A stretch of DNA of 64,000 bases from Phallus indusiatus (taxonomy: Eukaryota; Basidiomycota; Agaricomycetes; Phallales; Phallaceae), in assembly GCA_027605045.1 (NCBI GenBank), contig JAQFWX010000007.1, positions 1,302,001 through 1,366,000 of the forward strand, read 5' to 3'. A program made the translations under genes and the position numbers. Positions within the stretch are counted from its first letter, which is position 1. Every line of letters begins with the position of its first letter. The notes below the pieces were generated by a model. It did not search any database. It saw nothing but the letters and a program-made list of their open reading frames with translations, and was not told the DNA's origin. This document shows positions 23,826 to 36,500 of the stretch, piece after piece.

Positions 23826-25844
23826 ATGGGTTCATTGGGTTCACTAGTCAAAGAGTTTGAGCTTTTTCAAGAAACTTTGAATCAGATCTATACTTACAAT
23901 TATATCACAAGTGAGTAATATTTTCTGTTATAAATACCGCCGATGTTCTCAATTTTCTTTTGCAGCCGCAGTATTTGTTATATTGCTGTATGACGCTGTA
24001 CTAACTTTTTCAAAAGAGGTCTGTGTTCGGCTGAGTAATCGGTTGTTGTTTCACCTTAGCATTTTGAACTTGTTCAGGTCAAGTTTATTTGGAGGTAGTT
24101 TCAGCTTTTTATTTTTTCCCCAACCTCTGACCCAAAATCATCACAGCAAACCAATCGCCTTTTCAAAAGTCTTGTATATCGTTGCTCGATACTACGGATT
24201 GCTAAGTTCAGGGTAAGGGCAAATAATGTTAACGCCTTTTAAGAACTGTGTTGAAATCCGGTTTAGAATTGTATTTTTCAGTGAACTTTCTTGTTCCCCG
24301 CATTAATCTCTTGTCGCGGTTTACTTATGATTTGACAGTGACGGTACTCCCGGCTAGGTCCTTAAACGTAAGTCAACATGATTTTATATGATGTGTCAAT
24401 GCGAAAAAAAGTCTTAGTTTAATCATTCAGAGGTAAACAGGCTGGAGGTCTATCTCCTGCCTACAATTCGTCATTGACATTATTAACTGTTCCAAGCTGT
24501 CGTATTTACCTTCAATGGTACGCTAGGTAATGGCACGTCTCAAAATTTCAAACGTTGTAACTGACGTATAAGGAAATAACTTAGTGCAGGACCACAAATC
24601 AATGAATTTGTTGTCAATCTCGTCCTCTTATTGCGGATTTATGCACTATACGGTCGGAATAAAAAACGTTAGTAAACAAATTTTTACTTTGTCTTGTCTA
24701 ATTTTTGAGCATCATTATAGTGTTGTATTTGCTAGTTTCCCTTTTGTTAGGTGAGTGCTGCTGATTCATTCATGATACAAAAATCTCTCTAATGTCCATG
24801 CAAACATATGTATCTTGATTTCTCAGCCGAATCAGGGGTATATTGAAATCTCTTTTTATTTGATGTTCAATAATTAATACACCTCATCTTTCAGCTCGTC
24901 CTATATGGTGGTGCTACGTCTGGCATCCAAGATAATAGAAATCTCCTAGCAATGCCAGCAATCGGCGACATATCCGGTCTCCCCGGTAGTTGTTTTCTTT
25001 ATTTTAAGGCGCTACCGTCATATAGAATCACGCTAGCTTCTTGGTGAGCTATTCCGTTGAAGTTCGACAGCACTGATCATGTCAAATGAATGCTCCAAGG
25101 ATTCCTGCCGGAATCCAAGCCGGTACGTATCAAGTCTGAAATTTAGGAAAATCGAGAATAGCTAAAATCTATTTTATTTAGCAATCTTCTTTGCATTATC
25201 TGTGTATAAGGTTTATGAAAAGACTATTATGATTCACCGAGAGTTCTAGAGTCTTAGTGAAGGATTGAAAATTCCCGAACTGATGAGGGTGATTTTTTTG
25301 GACGGGGTTATCTTTTATTTTGCGTGAGGTTTTCGACACATCCTATCCTTTTCTTTGGTACACAAAGATTATTGATGCAAATACATAGAAACACAGGTAG
25401 TGCAATTCTGAATTTTTATAGTTTTGCACTGTGAACTTACATGTTCAATTGTTTAGCTGTTATCGTGATAAGCCTCACAGCCCTTTTCCTGGAACACAAT
25501 TGTTTCTCAGGATTATCAGCACAGTATGTCAAAATCGTTCCTAGGTCATGCTTACCTTAACTCATACTAAACCATATCCTTAGAATAGAAATTCTGATTT
25601 ATTCACTCTGTGTAACTCTCCTACTCTTGCGCTTTCTCGCAACTTACTGTGCGTTACTGATTCATTCTTTCAGGGTTGTCATTTTATCCTTCATCTCTAT
25701 GAGATTGTAAATCCGCAACAGACATCTGCTACGGGTCCCGATTTGGTTTTCAGAACTCAAATTTTTGCCGCACCGACCGAACTTGAATTGTCAGACAATA
25801 TTAGTAGTACTCCAACTCCAGCCCGACAAACTTCAGACTCTTAG
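23826..25844 (+). pseudogene. DUF6533 multi-span membrane protein, copy A, broken
   Basis: First of two tandem paralogues of an agaricomycete-typical membrane protein family of unknown function. The family signature is clear: ILLYDAVLTFSKE, VKFIWSKPIAFSKVLYIVARYY, and later FVVNLVLLLRIYALYGRNKK (near 24610). Compared with copy B (27548-29609) at least one lesion is seen. A TAG at 25247-25249 replaces the TGG of copy B in the stretch HLEFWSLSKGLK. An apparent extra base near 24283-24305 also puts the exon beginning after 24282 one frame off. An odd 39-nt intron (donor GTTTAT) could remove the stop but would delete conserved residues. The probable C-terminal end is at 25844. Confidence 0.65.
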
Positions 25845-26028
25845 TCCTAGATGTCAATGTTTATATCGATCGATATTGTAGTCCTTTGGAAGTATGTATG
25901 TACGTAATGACTCGCATTCGGAGTCTCCCGACTCTCAAAATTAACTACGCTAATAATCAACTTCGTTGGCACCCTGAGCTTTCAACACTGCTTATTATTA
26001 GAAAAACTACATCTCTTACACTGCTAAA

Positions 26029-26865
26029 ATGTCCATCTTGTGTGATTCTTCCAACTTCTTCAACTCTGACTCTTCCGAGCAACCTCCCGCAAGTTCAGAT
26101 GGCGGTCGGCTAATACCCCAAAGAAAGTGAGTTTACGTGCATAATTGTGATCACACCTACTGATTGAAGCACTAAGGGGCCGGGAGAAGCCAACTGCACC
26201 TTGGAATGCATGACAGGGTAACTTGAAGGAGGGTGGCCGCCTTTTTACCCCATTTTTGCAACGTCAGCTTCTGTATTCACTACTCGTACAGAGAAAGATA
26301 TTTTGACACTTGACACCAGATAATATATCTCATGTACCCACTTACAGTGAGAAGCAGGCACGTGAAACATACTACCTGATCTCGGAACATAAGACGAAGT
26401 TCCAGGAAATTGTGGACAATCCTCCGCAACCCATGCGCAGAGAGGCTATGCTTAAGAAGGTAAGTATGCCGTATCTCACATGGCTATGATCCGTTGATGA
26501 AGATGGGGGCAGAATCAAAGCCCGAGACAGCGATACACATCGTCAAAACGGCCATCATTGAAATAGTTCGAATGTTTTATCCAGACCGCTCTGCAGAATT
26601 GGCAACTTCAATGCAAGGAAGTAGCAAAGTCAGCAGGGGATTCCGAACAAATTCCATATTTGGCGAGTTGATATGCCCTTGTGTCCTGCGATGTCGTTGC
26701 ATCGTTGGCGAATTACGCACTAAATGGTTGCAGAATTCGAGAAAGTTGATACTAGCCGCCTCGTCCGAGATCGCCAATCCTTTTTTATCCACGTGGGAAG
26801 TTCAACCCGGAAGGTTATCTCAAGGCCTACTTCTGGGTGAACGTTACAACCCTTATTCTGAGTAG
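26029..26865 (+). CDS. candidate small gene of unknown function
   Basis: Weak model with good splice logic. Exon 1 (26029-26126) begins MSILCDSSNFF and ends in phase 2 at GTGAGT. Exon 2 (26348-26459) follows acceptor cttacag and ends at AAG|GTAAGT. Exon 3 (from 26503) continues in phase to a stop at 26863-26865. Exon 2 encodes a charged helix-like stretch (EKQARETYYLISEHKTKF). I recognise no family. The 221-nt first intron is long for this genome. It lies between the two DUF6533 copies. Confidence 0.3.
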
Positions 26866-27547
26866 AATATGACTTGGTGCAAATATGCAACTTCTCTAAT
26901 AACATTGGCCATTTTTTAGGTCGGTCTCGGAAGCTGGCAGTAGATGTAAATATGCCTGTCCATGATTCCCTTCACATCGCGGTCACACAGAACACAATGA
27001 TAGTATCAATTAATCCCAGGCAATGGGTCTCATCTCAGTCTCTCAACTAAGCATTTACTAAACCTGGCTAACTTATCCTTGCTTTAGAGTTTGGACTTCT
27101 GACTGTCTGGATAATAGGTGAACATTTTTATTATTGCGTCCCACGTTGATACATCAGAGAGGAATCTGAAGACTTTTTTCGATTCTGGACTCAAAGTGCA
27201 ACGACGATAAAGTGTAGCATGAGGTGCTATGTATGTGAACTAAATTCAAGAATGATCTTTAATTGCTGTTTCGCGAATTCTGATCTAAAGTGCTCACATA
27301 GCTTGTAAAAATCGATGGTTACGGTTTTCTTCTCTTCAACTGAGGTAAGTCCAAACAAAATCGTAGCACACCTCTTTCTGGTCGGTCATTTATACAAGAA
27401 TATAAAAAGTGGTACCTCGCTGTCTTCGAAGAAACATTGAACGAGATTGTTCCTCATTCGCGAAACAAATCCAGATCTATTCATTGGGTGGCTAGGTTTC
27501 ACTCAGACTACGCTTCATATAAATCATCTCAAGTTGATGACCTGAAG

Positions 27548-29609
27548 ATGACATTCCCCCCTTCTTTCTTTCAGATGGATTCATTGGGTTCACTCATCCA
27601 AGAACTCGAATTATTTGAAAAAACTGAGCCAGGTCTATATTCTCAATTATATCACAAGTGAATTTTATTATCTGTATACTACTCCCAACAGGTATTTCAA
27701 TTCCTAATTTCTCTTGCAGCTGCAGTATTTGTTATATTGCTATATGACACCGTGTTAATATTTTTAGAAGAGATCAGTGGTTCTGCTCGATTTGTTTGCA
27801 CCTTGACTCAAGTTCTAATTTTCAGGTCGAGTTCATTTGGAGGTTCTCCCAACTTTTTATTCTTCACTCCGTCTCCTAATCCAACACTTAGCAAATCATC
27901 TACATTTTCGAAACTCTTATATATCATTTCACGGTATTATGAATTGTTAAGTTCGGGGTGAGAAAATATTAATACCCTAGATGTTGTGCTAATATCCGGT
28001 GTAGAATCGTATTATTCAGTGAATTTTTTCCCCCCACAATTAATCTCTTCCGTTATAAACTTTGCTTACAGTTTGACATAGTGACCATACTTTTGCACAG
28101 GTCTTTAAACGTAAGTCAATTTCATTTCAAATAATGTTTGCAGGCTTTATTTCTTACCTCGGCATTTAGAGGTAAAGCTAAAGGTCTTTCTACTCCTGAC
28201 AACTTCGTCGTTGACATTGTTGATCGTTTCAGCTGTCGCATTTACTCTGGGTGGTACTCGAGGTAACAAGATTGTCTCGATTTTCATGCTGTAGCTGATG
28301 ATATACATGGAAATAACACTAGTGTGGGACCACAAATCAATGAGCTTGTCGTCAATCTCGTTTTTTTATTGCGGATTTATGCGCTATATGGTCGAAATAA
28401 GAAATGTTAGTAAGTCGAATTGTGTCCCTTTTGCCTTGTCTGATCTTTGAGTGATCATCATAGTGTTATACTTAATTGTCCCACTTTATCTAAGTGAGTC
28501 ATTCATGATACAGACAAATCTTTTAAACTGTGCATGCAAACATTCCTTGATTTCTCAGCCGAATCAGTGGTAAGTATATTTAATATCTCTTTCTTTCTTC
28601 GGTCTCCGATGACCAACTACCTTGACGTTCAGCTTGTCATATATGGTGGTGCTGCGGTTGTCATCGAAGACGACAGAATCCTGCAGGTGTCAGCAATGAT
28701 CGACCTAGAGAATCTCCCCAGCTGTTTCTTTTATTATAGAGGGTCACCATCATACAAAATAACATTAATTGCTCGGTAAGTTATATTATTTCGTCCCAAA
28801 CTTTCAATTTGAAGACCAACTCGAAAATGATTGTTTCAAGGATCCCCACCGGGATTCAAGCGGGTATGTTCAGAATTAGTGAACTTCGGGAGAGTGGAGA
28901 CTAACGGCGGAACACATTTATTTTTCATCAGCAACCTTTTTTGGATTATCATTGTATAAGTTTTATGAGAAGACTGTCTCAATCCACCTGGAGTTTTGGA
29001 GTCTTAGCAAGGGATTGAAACTTCCCGAAGTTCTGAAAGTAATCGTCGTGGACGGTGTTATCTACTATTTTGCGTGAGTCTCAAGGCCTTCGGCTGTCTT
29101 TGTTTTGTACTTCGGATGTACTAAGACACATACTTAGAAACACAGGTGCAATCTTAACCTCTCATAGCGTGCATGATGCCGTATTCTCATTTCAATTTAT
29201 TTAGCTGTCATTGCGATCGGCATAATAACCCTTTTTTTGGAACATAACTGTTTTGCAGAATTATCAGCGCTGTATGACAATCTTTACTACTTACCGTGCA
29301 CACACTATCTCACAAGTTATACTTATAGCATCAAAATACCTGTCTATTCACTTTGTGTAAATATCCGTAAAGTTCCTCAAGCCCTCTTACTCTTGGATTT
29401 CCCCCCTTGATTTGTTATTATTAGACGATACTGATTGGTTCTTCCAGGGTTGTCATTTCATCCTTCACCTTTATAAAACTGGAAGGTCACAACAAAACCC
29501 ATTTATTACGAATACCGACCTGGCTTTTAAAACGCATGTTTTTGACGTGTCGCCGACCGAGTTGGAAATGACATCAAATAATCTTGGTATTTCGAGTTCG
29601 CGAGTATGA
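27548..29609 (+). CDS. DUF6533 multi-span membrane protein, copy B
   Basis: Second tandem paralogue, same strand, matching copy A exon by exon. Signature segments: VILLYDTVLIFLEE, VEFIWSKSSTFSKLLYIISRYY, and a later LLLRIYALYG-type segment near 28370. The last exon ends TSNNLGISSSRV. Two in-frame starts exist, 27548 and 27575; the second matches the start of copy A, and a TATAAA lies at 27518-27523. The intron after LEE begins AT (27773-27774) where copy A has GT. The frame survives if a donor 21 nt downstream (gtttgc, 27794) is used, giving a 32-nt intron and a seven-residue insertion. The nonsense codon of copy A is a Trp here. Function unknown. Confidence 0.65.
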
Positions 29610-29892
29610 TAAATCGCGGAGCCCAATTATAGATACCAGTATTTATTAAGACACAACAATAGTCGATATTATGTCTCCACCCCTAATGTTTGCAGGAACT
29701 CAAGAATTTACTTTGAAAATTCGGATTGCAGCTGTCAGGTTGGACTGTCCTGACGTTTGTTGTGTTCGCTTGATTTGTGATTTAAAAAACTCAGCTATGT
29801 AGCTATAAGCAACAACTCGCAAGGCAATCGAGATTGATATCGTTCGGTCGCAGACTCGAAGTAAACAACAAGCTGACAACCTCTCATTGATG

Positions 29893-29900
29893 TGACGTCA
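29893..29900. promoter_or_regulatory. CRE-like palindrome TGACGTCA
   Basis: A perfect 8-bp CRE/ATF-type palindrome 38 bp upstream of the Myb protein start. It would bind a bZIP factor if active. It is a sequence match only. Confidence 0.45.
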
Positions 29901-29938
29901 CGATTCCACGATTCTCGTACACAACTTCAACGGTATTT

Positions 29939-31924
29939 ATGTCTCTCTTGGGCGAAACCATCACTAAAAACAACGAGCTAAGGCAATCTATAGAAGAACA
30001 CTACGAAAATCTAAGACGGGAACTCGATTCTCTCAATGCAGTCATTGTCAGTTAAAAAGATTAATTTGCTCCTCGTCTTTCTCGCTTTACGAAAAGCTTT
30101 GCTCACCTGTATTCTCCTTTTTTTGCATTGTAGGGAAATGTAGAAAAACTCTCTGATAATGACTTTCAAGTTGGGAGTAACGATAAATGGTGTTTGCATG
30201 CTGATGGGGCGTATAAACCTATAGGAGCGGTTGAATTGGGACATGCCCTTAAACCTGTACATTTGCCGTCCTTTCTCTCCCTGTTTGGTTTGGTTATTCT
30301 CATACAAAACACTCTAGCAATCTCCATTCTATGAAGAAGCAGCCCGTCAAGAAAGATATCTCAAATTCATCCTTCCTAATCCATGTAAGTCAAACTTGAA
30401 CCCTGACGTACTTGTCATCCCCCGTTGATTATTTTGCTTTTGGAAGTTAGTACTGCTGAGAGAAGATATCTCGAGAAAGCTGTGGTGAAAGAGAATAAAC
30501 GTCTGATGGCATTGCGTTTACAACAAAAGTGTGTCAAATAACCTTTCTGTTCCTGTACTTATGATCCCGGCTGAGCCATAAAACCAGCGGCCAGAATCCT
30601 CTTGAGATGCTTCCTACAGAGAATGAAGCATATCTGGACAACACCGAAGGCCTTGATTGGTCCGCTATCGCTCGAGATGTTAGAGCTTTCCTTTCTTCCT
30701 TTCTTTTTCAAGTCATTTTACCTTGTTTTTGTCTATCAGGTATCGACCTGGAATCACCCCGGCGAGGCTAGAACAGCCCATGAATGCAAAGGCCGATGGC
30801 TAACTCAACATCCAAATTTAAATTACGAAGATTGGACCGAGGAAGAGACGAACAAGCTGGGAGAGATCGTTCAGGATAAGCAGCGTTCTGGCAATTTGGA
30901 TTGGGATGTTGTGTCAACGGAACTGGGCGTAAGTATTCGTTCCTACAGATTTAAATATCGCTTAATACAGCTTTTTGATTGAAACGTTTAATGATAGACC
31001 AATCGAACTGCGTTAGATTGTATTAAACAATATCAAGCTCATAACAAGACAGCGCTGAAATGGACAGAAGAGCTGGATAAGAAGCTGTTGGCTGCTGTGG
31101 AGAAATATGGCTATTCCAATTGGGCTTTAGGTGGGTCACTAGAAACACCGTGCAAGAAGACGGGGTCTTCACTAATTATGAATGTTGCTATAGTTGCACC
31201 CGCAGTCTCATTGGAACTGGCACCAAATCAATGCCAAATTCGATACGAAAGAACTCTCAATCCAACACTCAAACACGGAAAATTTACACCTGAAGAAGAT
31301 GAAATGCTGTTCAAGGCCGTTGAGGTTCACGGATACGAATGGAAGAAGGTCGCGCTGATGGTTAGTGGAAGGAGTAATACGCAGTGTAGAAGTCGGTGGT
31401 TGAGTCTGGATCGGCGGAAAGAGAAGGAGCAAGGCAAAAGCAAGAGCAACAAGAAGGCTGAAGTACTTGATAGGGAACATACGTCGACACTGATATTGAG
31501 GCCTATGGCTGCTGTATCTTCAGCGCCAAGCGACATTGAAAATGCGACTGCTTCTACGACAGCGGAAACTAGGGAGTTGGAGTCGACAGGGAGCGCTACG
31601 GGAGTACCAGTCTCAACCCCTGAGGATCCTCCTCAAACCGAAGTACAGCCGCGTAAAGTTCCGAAGGCTAGACCAGTCACAACGAGCGCGGTCAAAGATA
31701 CTGAGACTGGAAGTGATATGACAGGAGTGGTATCAACCACCGCCAGGAATGCTCCTGAAACTGATATTGGAATCGAAGCTGGAACGGAAACTGAAACTGA
31801 AACACCACTTCCACGTAAAGTTCCGAAAGCTAGAGCGGTGACAGCTGCTGCAAAAGAGACGTCGAAGTCTACGCACCCTATGAGTACCAGGACGAGGACG
31901 AAGACAGCTGCCAATCCTACGTAA
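29939..31924 (+). CDS. Myb-repeat DNA-binding protein
   Basis: Nuclear DNA-binding protein with several SANT/Myb repeats, resembling the SNAPc large subunit / Bas1-type proteins. The N-terminal exon (MSLLGETITKNNELR) starts a helical region. Repeats follow in order: one containing EGLDWSAIARDV, EDWTEEETNKLGEIVQ, LKWTEELDKKLLAAVEKYGY and GKFTPEEDEMLFKAVEVHGY. The last ends in SNTQCRSRWLSL, the usual third helix. The C-terminus is disordered and holds two copies of PRKVPKAR (about 31649 and 31811), a basic motif. At least six introns are needed; the one after NWAL uses donor gtgggt at 31128. Which promoter class it binds cannot be told from sequence. Confidence 0.75.
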
Positions 31925-32412
31925 AATACCATGTGAGATCTGTGTCTTTATGATATTGTTGTGAAGTTCCGGTACATGCTTTTGATAGCTGGGATCATAC
32001 GCAGATTCGGAAAGGTCTGAGCAGAGATGTATGGTGCGACAATGGATCAGACAAGAATCGACGATTGACGAGATCAAGAATGCCAGCATCGTACACTAAG
32101 TTTCAATTGCATTCCATTTGGGACATTATTAGACGTATAATCACTAGTCTCGTGTATGCATTTCAAGAAACTAGTTGGATAGCATGATCCGATATGTATA
32201 TTTCCGATTACTTCTTGGCTCCAAGAACACTGATTTTGTAAATATCGCACGAACGCTGAAGCTTGAAGTCTGGCACGAAACGCGGGATAAAACAGCAAAC
32301 ACGTACCTGGTACGCAGACAGGACGAAATATTTGGCATAACGTCATCACCTACACGCGACTGCACTTGAGATCCATTCAGACACGAAGAATTATAGTTCG
32401 TGTTAGAACAAG
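31925..32412. other. intergenic, no gene seen
   Basis: About 490 bp between the Myb gene and the FunK1 remnant. Nothing resembling the missing kinase catalytic region could be found on the plus strand here. Confidence 0.5.
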
Positions 32413-32901
32413 ATGCGGGGTGATCGTCGACCTGAAGCGTTACGCCACCATATGCACAATCTCTTTGATTCAAATTTTCGGGACGGGCGTAAATATATGG
32501 GAGGAATTGAAAAGATGGTGGAGTTGGACACAAGCCATGTTCTTTCAAAGGCTAAAATTGAAACCGTAAACACAGCATCTTACGAGTTGCTGTGGTGCAC
32601 TCAAAGAGCTGTAGCCATTTGTTACATTGACATACCCTCCGACCCTAAAACCCGGGACATTTTTTCTAATATCATCAAAGAAAATTATGTGCGAAGCATG
32701 AAGTTTAAAGAAACGTCGGATGGGATAGTTGACATCTTCCGAGCTATTTTGGAAGAAGGAGAATGGCTAGCAAAGGACGCGGCGCAAGAGAACTCAATGC
32801 CAAAACATCATGAAGTGGAATTCATGAAAGGATCATCAGAGATTGGGAAGTACATGTATATCGCTGTTGAACCTGCCACCAGAAAAAGAAAAATCCTATA
32901 G
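32413..32901 (+). pseudogene. orphan C-terminal FunK1 kinase fragment
   Basis: About 160 codons that align with the end of the FunK1 protein at 1449-4025. Shared features are FD(A/S)NFR(V/D)GR with GG following, the G(A/S)SEI(A/G)KY stretch, and the tail AVEPAT(K/R)KRK. The HRD catalytic loop and everything N-terminal to it are absent upstream, so this cannot be a kinase. The frame itself is open, so it is either a young truncated remnant or a gene re-used without the catalytic half. It lies on the plus strand, 28 kb from the intact copy. Confidence 0.7.
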
Positions 32902-33534
32902 TAAAGTAATGTCAGGTGTGTAAACTCTCTGAACTCTATGAGGGAAATTCATGTCATTATGATGCTTGTATCCCGTCAGTTAATATATCCTTACAATAAT
33001 AAGTAATAAACCAGAATAATAATTTGAAAACGTCCTTCAAATTCAGCCGCCCCTAGCAATGCTTTCCCTTCTCTTGCGACCGCTCGGTATGAAAGTATGT
33101 TTGAGCGTTTTATTGAATACTTCCTCATCCCGTACAAAGCCGAATGCACGGGAATGTGAGCAATGCCGAAGCAAATGCATCTAATAAACTTTCAAATGAG
33201 GTAATTAGCCCGTTGCTATACGGTATCTCCCCGCTCTGCATCAAACTGTACAGCATCGCTTTAGTTGCGACGCATCATGAGTTCATCTGTCAGTAAGATA
33301 TCATTTCAAGGCGATGAGAACCAAGGTCATCTGTACTAGTGTGATAGATCACACCATCGGGGTACACGAACGGAAGTGTGGGAGCTGCGTAACTGCTGCT
33401 ACTATATGCGGACGGAAGCCACGTGCCACAAACACTAGCCAGTACTTACTACTAGCAGACTCCTACCGCAGCGGGTGGTCTCAGCACCACTAACTCTCCT
33501 TTCTTATACCCTCACTTGCAACATTTAATATTCG
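32902..33534. other. intergenic, promoter of the ubiquitin protease
   Basis: About 630 bp without a supported gene. AT-rich after the FunK1 fragment, then mixed sequence before the protease start. No repeat was seen. Confidence 0.5.
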
Positions 33535-36500
33535 ATGCCCAAACAGAAGAAGCTGACTCCAAAGGCAAGCGCGATTTAACACGTTATCGGTGGTCGAATG
33601 GCTTAAATAATCTCTCTGTATGTAGGAGTTGTATTGGGCGAAGAAGAATAAGGAGGAGCAGGAACGCGCCGCATACCCACCTCCGGGTCTCATAAACCAT
33701 GGAAAGTGAGTGGTTACTCGTTGGTTGTCTATCTGAATAATTCGCTCAAGCGCAAGTAGCACCTGCTTTATGAATTCTGTCATGCAAGGTCTTTTTGCCA
33801 CGGATTTACTCCGTCGAACGGTTGAATTTCAACCCTCAACTGGCGATGGCATCAATAATACCGATTCACGTTTCACCATTCCTTCACCGTCGCGCAGTCC
33901 CCTTTTAACAAACGGACGGGGTCCCAAGGATGTACAGCAGGACTGGTGTGAAGGTTTACCTGTTGGAGACATCTTCATCCGAACCCTTGAACGGGCTTGG
34001 ACAATGCGAGATAAGAAAGACAGAACCAGCTTGAGTCCCAAGTATGTTCATATTTCTCTATAATTGTCGAGACTTCTCATTATTTGGTACCTGTTAATTA
34101 CAGAGAGCTATTGAATGCCTTGGGAAAGAAATATGACCAGTATCTAGATGTTCGTTGCTATTTCCTGCAATTACGCTTCACCTCACAGTCTGTTTGCTTT
34201 TCTCCCCCCACAAATACTAGTTCCGCCAACAAGACGCTCACGAGTTCTTTATTCACCTCCTAGATTGCATGAGGATGGAAGAGATTGATGTACGTGTGCC
34301 TTTTTGTCGTCTACGGCTCTACAATTCAACTCTGTATTTGCTTTTTAGATTATCAAAAAACGCCAGCCCCCGTTACCCAAAGCATCAGCTCAAGGTCGCC
34401 CTGACACCAATATTCCCACTGGCGATAAACAAACACCCTTGCAGCCGATATCAGAAGAAGAAAGACTAATACCGTTTGTGGACATGATTTGGGGCGGAAG
34501 ATTTACCAGTTACCTAATTTGTACAACATGCAAACATGTAAGATGTTCGTTTATACCCGCCTTTTCATCATAACTAATCTTCAAATTTCATATAGGTATC
34601 TCATACATACGAAGATTTCGATGGTCTGTCTCTCCCTATTCGTCAAGATGAAACTAAGGAACGGAAGGTTAGTCTTTCGTTGTTTATTTCACATCCTTCT
34701 ATTATTATCATTTTGACATCGTCAAATAGCGTGACAGACTACGTGCCTTTGCCTCCAAATTTATGGCAACTTCTGGCGGTGGCGTACATCAATGGCACAC
34801 GGGTTTATTACCTCGAGCACAATCACAACCTCCTTCCCCGCGTCTGACTTCCAAAGGATTGGAGCGTAAACTCGAATTAGGAGACATACCTGAAACGACG
34901 AGGCGAAGGAGTTTCGAGTCCACAGTGGGTTCATTATCCATATCCAATGTGGATGATGAGATTCCAGAGAAAGTGATCGAAGAGGATGGCTCGTTGAGCG
35001 TCAAGAAGGCAAAGGAAAAGATTCTGGAAGAAATAAGCAACGTAGTGGCTCCTATTGCCTCTTTCGACACTACTAACCCGGCTTCTGGTACTTCTACGCC
35101 AGATTTGAGTGATGTTCCTGATAAATTAGCCGCCGCAGGTGCCGCAATTCCATACCATTCCTCAGTGCCAAATTCCGCTTCTACAAACACACGGACGTTG
35201 CCAGTGGTGTCATCTGTGGCTTCAGGAACGCAGTGGTCCAAGAAAGTCGGTGGACGTATAAGCAGACGAATCAGTATCACCATGTCAAAAGGCGGAAAGT
35301 TAGGTGAAATGATGAAAACTGCTAAAGACAGGATGGAGAAATCCGATTCAGAGGCCAATGGTGGTGTTGCTGCAGCATTGGAGAAACTTACTGGCAAGTC
35401 TGCTCCAGTTTCTGAAGATGCTAGCACAGAAGCGAGCACGTCCAAACTGCAGTCGAGCAACGTTGCACCGAGCACCTCCGAAACAAAGACAAAACGTCGT
35501 TCTGCTCTTTTACTCCACAATCGCCTTCGAGAACGTGAGACTCGTCAAAAAGCACACGCTCCTGCCTCGGATCGTGAGGCACTAGAGGCTGCGTATTTAA
35601 CGAGAATTTTACAAGACGCTCCAGCTGCAAATCCAGTTCCGTTGCAGTTGCTAACGGCTCCTAATTCCTCCGAGTCTCTGGCCAGGGCTGGTTCAGCTAG
35701 TTCAACCGGTTCAGGTTCTGGATCAGGAATGCATTCGTTCATGGCGCAATTATCACGATTGAATATTGGGGTAGCTAATCAGACTGTTGAGGAATGTCTT
35801 CGGACTTTTACAGCTGTGGAGGCGCTGGATGGAGAGAATATGTTTGGATGTCATAGAGTAAGGATTTAGCTTTTCTTTCCGTCTTGGCTTTTCTATAACT
35901 AATCAATTTGCTAGTGTTGGAAGATTGCGCATGGGAAAATGTCCGTGTCTGCTCGTCGCCGGGCTAGTAATGACGACTCGTCCGACGAAGAAGAAAAGAA
36001 GAACGATACCCCGCTCGACAAACCTCCAACTCCACAAACCGTTGTGATTCCCCGGCGGCCGTTTGCGCTATCCGAAACCGGGCGAGCAAATACCAGCTCG
36101 TCCATTGCATCAGTTAGCTCCGGTCCTTCAACCACATCTACCAAGTCCACCGTCTTTGCCCCGGATTCTGATGGAGTGGTAATGTCTGGTAATAGAGAAT
36201 TGGAAGATTCGATTCAATTGACGATTAAAAGGCCTAGTACACCCGTGAAAACTCGTACGCCGTCTGAAGACAGTACTGTCTACAACACAAGCTCAACTAG
36301 TTTAGATACTAGCAGTGTCAAGTCAGATGCTTTGACAATCTGTACTTCGCCAGGGAGTGCTGTTGAGTATAAGGGATCGGAGACTACAGCGTTAGGACTT
36401 TTAACACCTGAAATACCGACTATTGCGATGACGATGAGCTCGCCCGTATCACCGGACGATGCGCAGCGTGATATTCGGGGGATCACTATTCCGCTGCCCA

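Noticed and set aside
34789..35520. Minus-strand open frame of 243 codons opposite the ubiquitin protease
   Set aside because: It lies over the disordered insertion of the protease, whose flanking exons fix the plus strand as coding.
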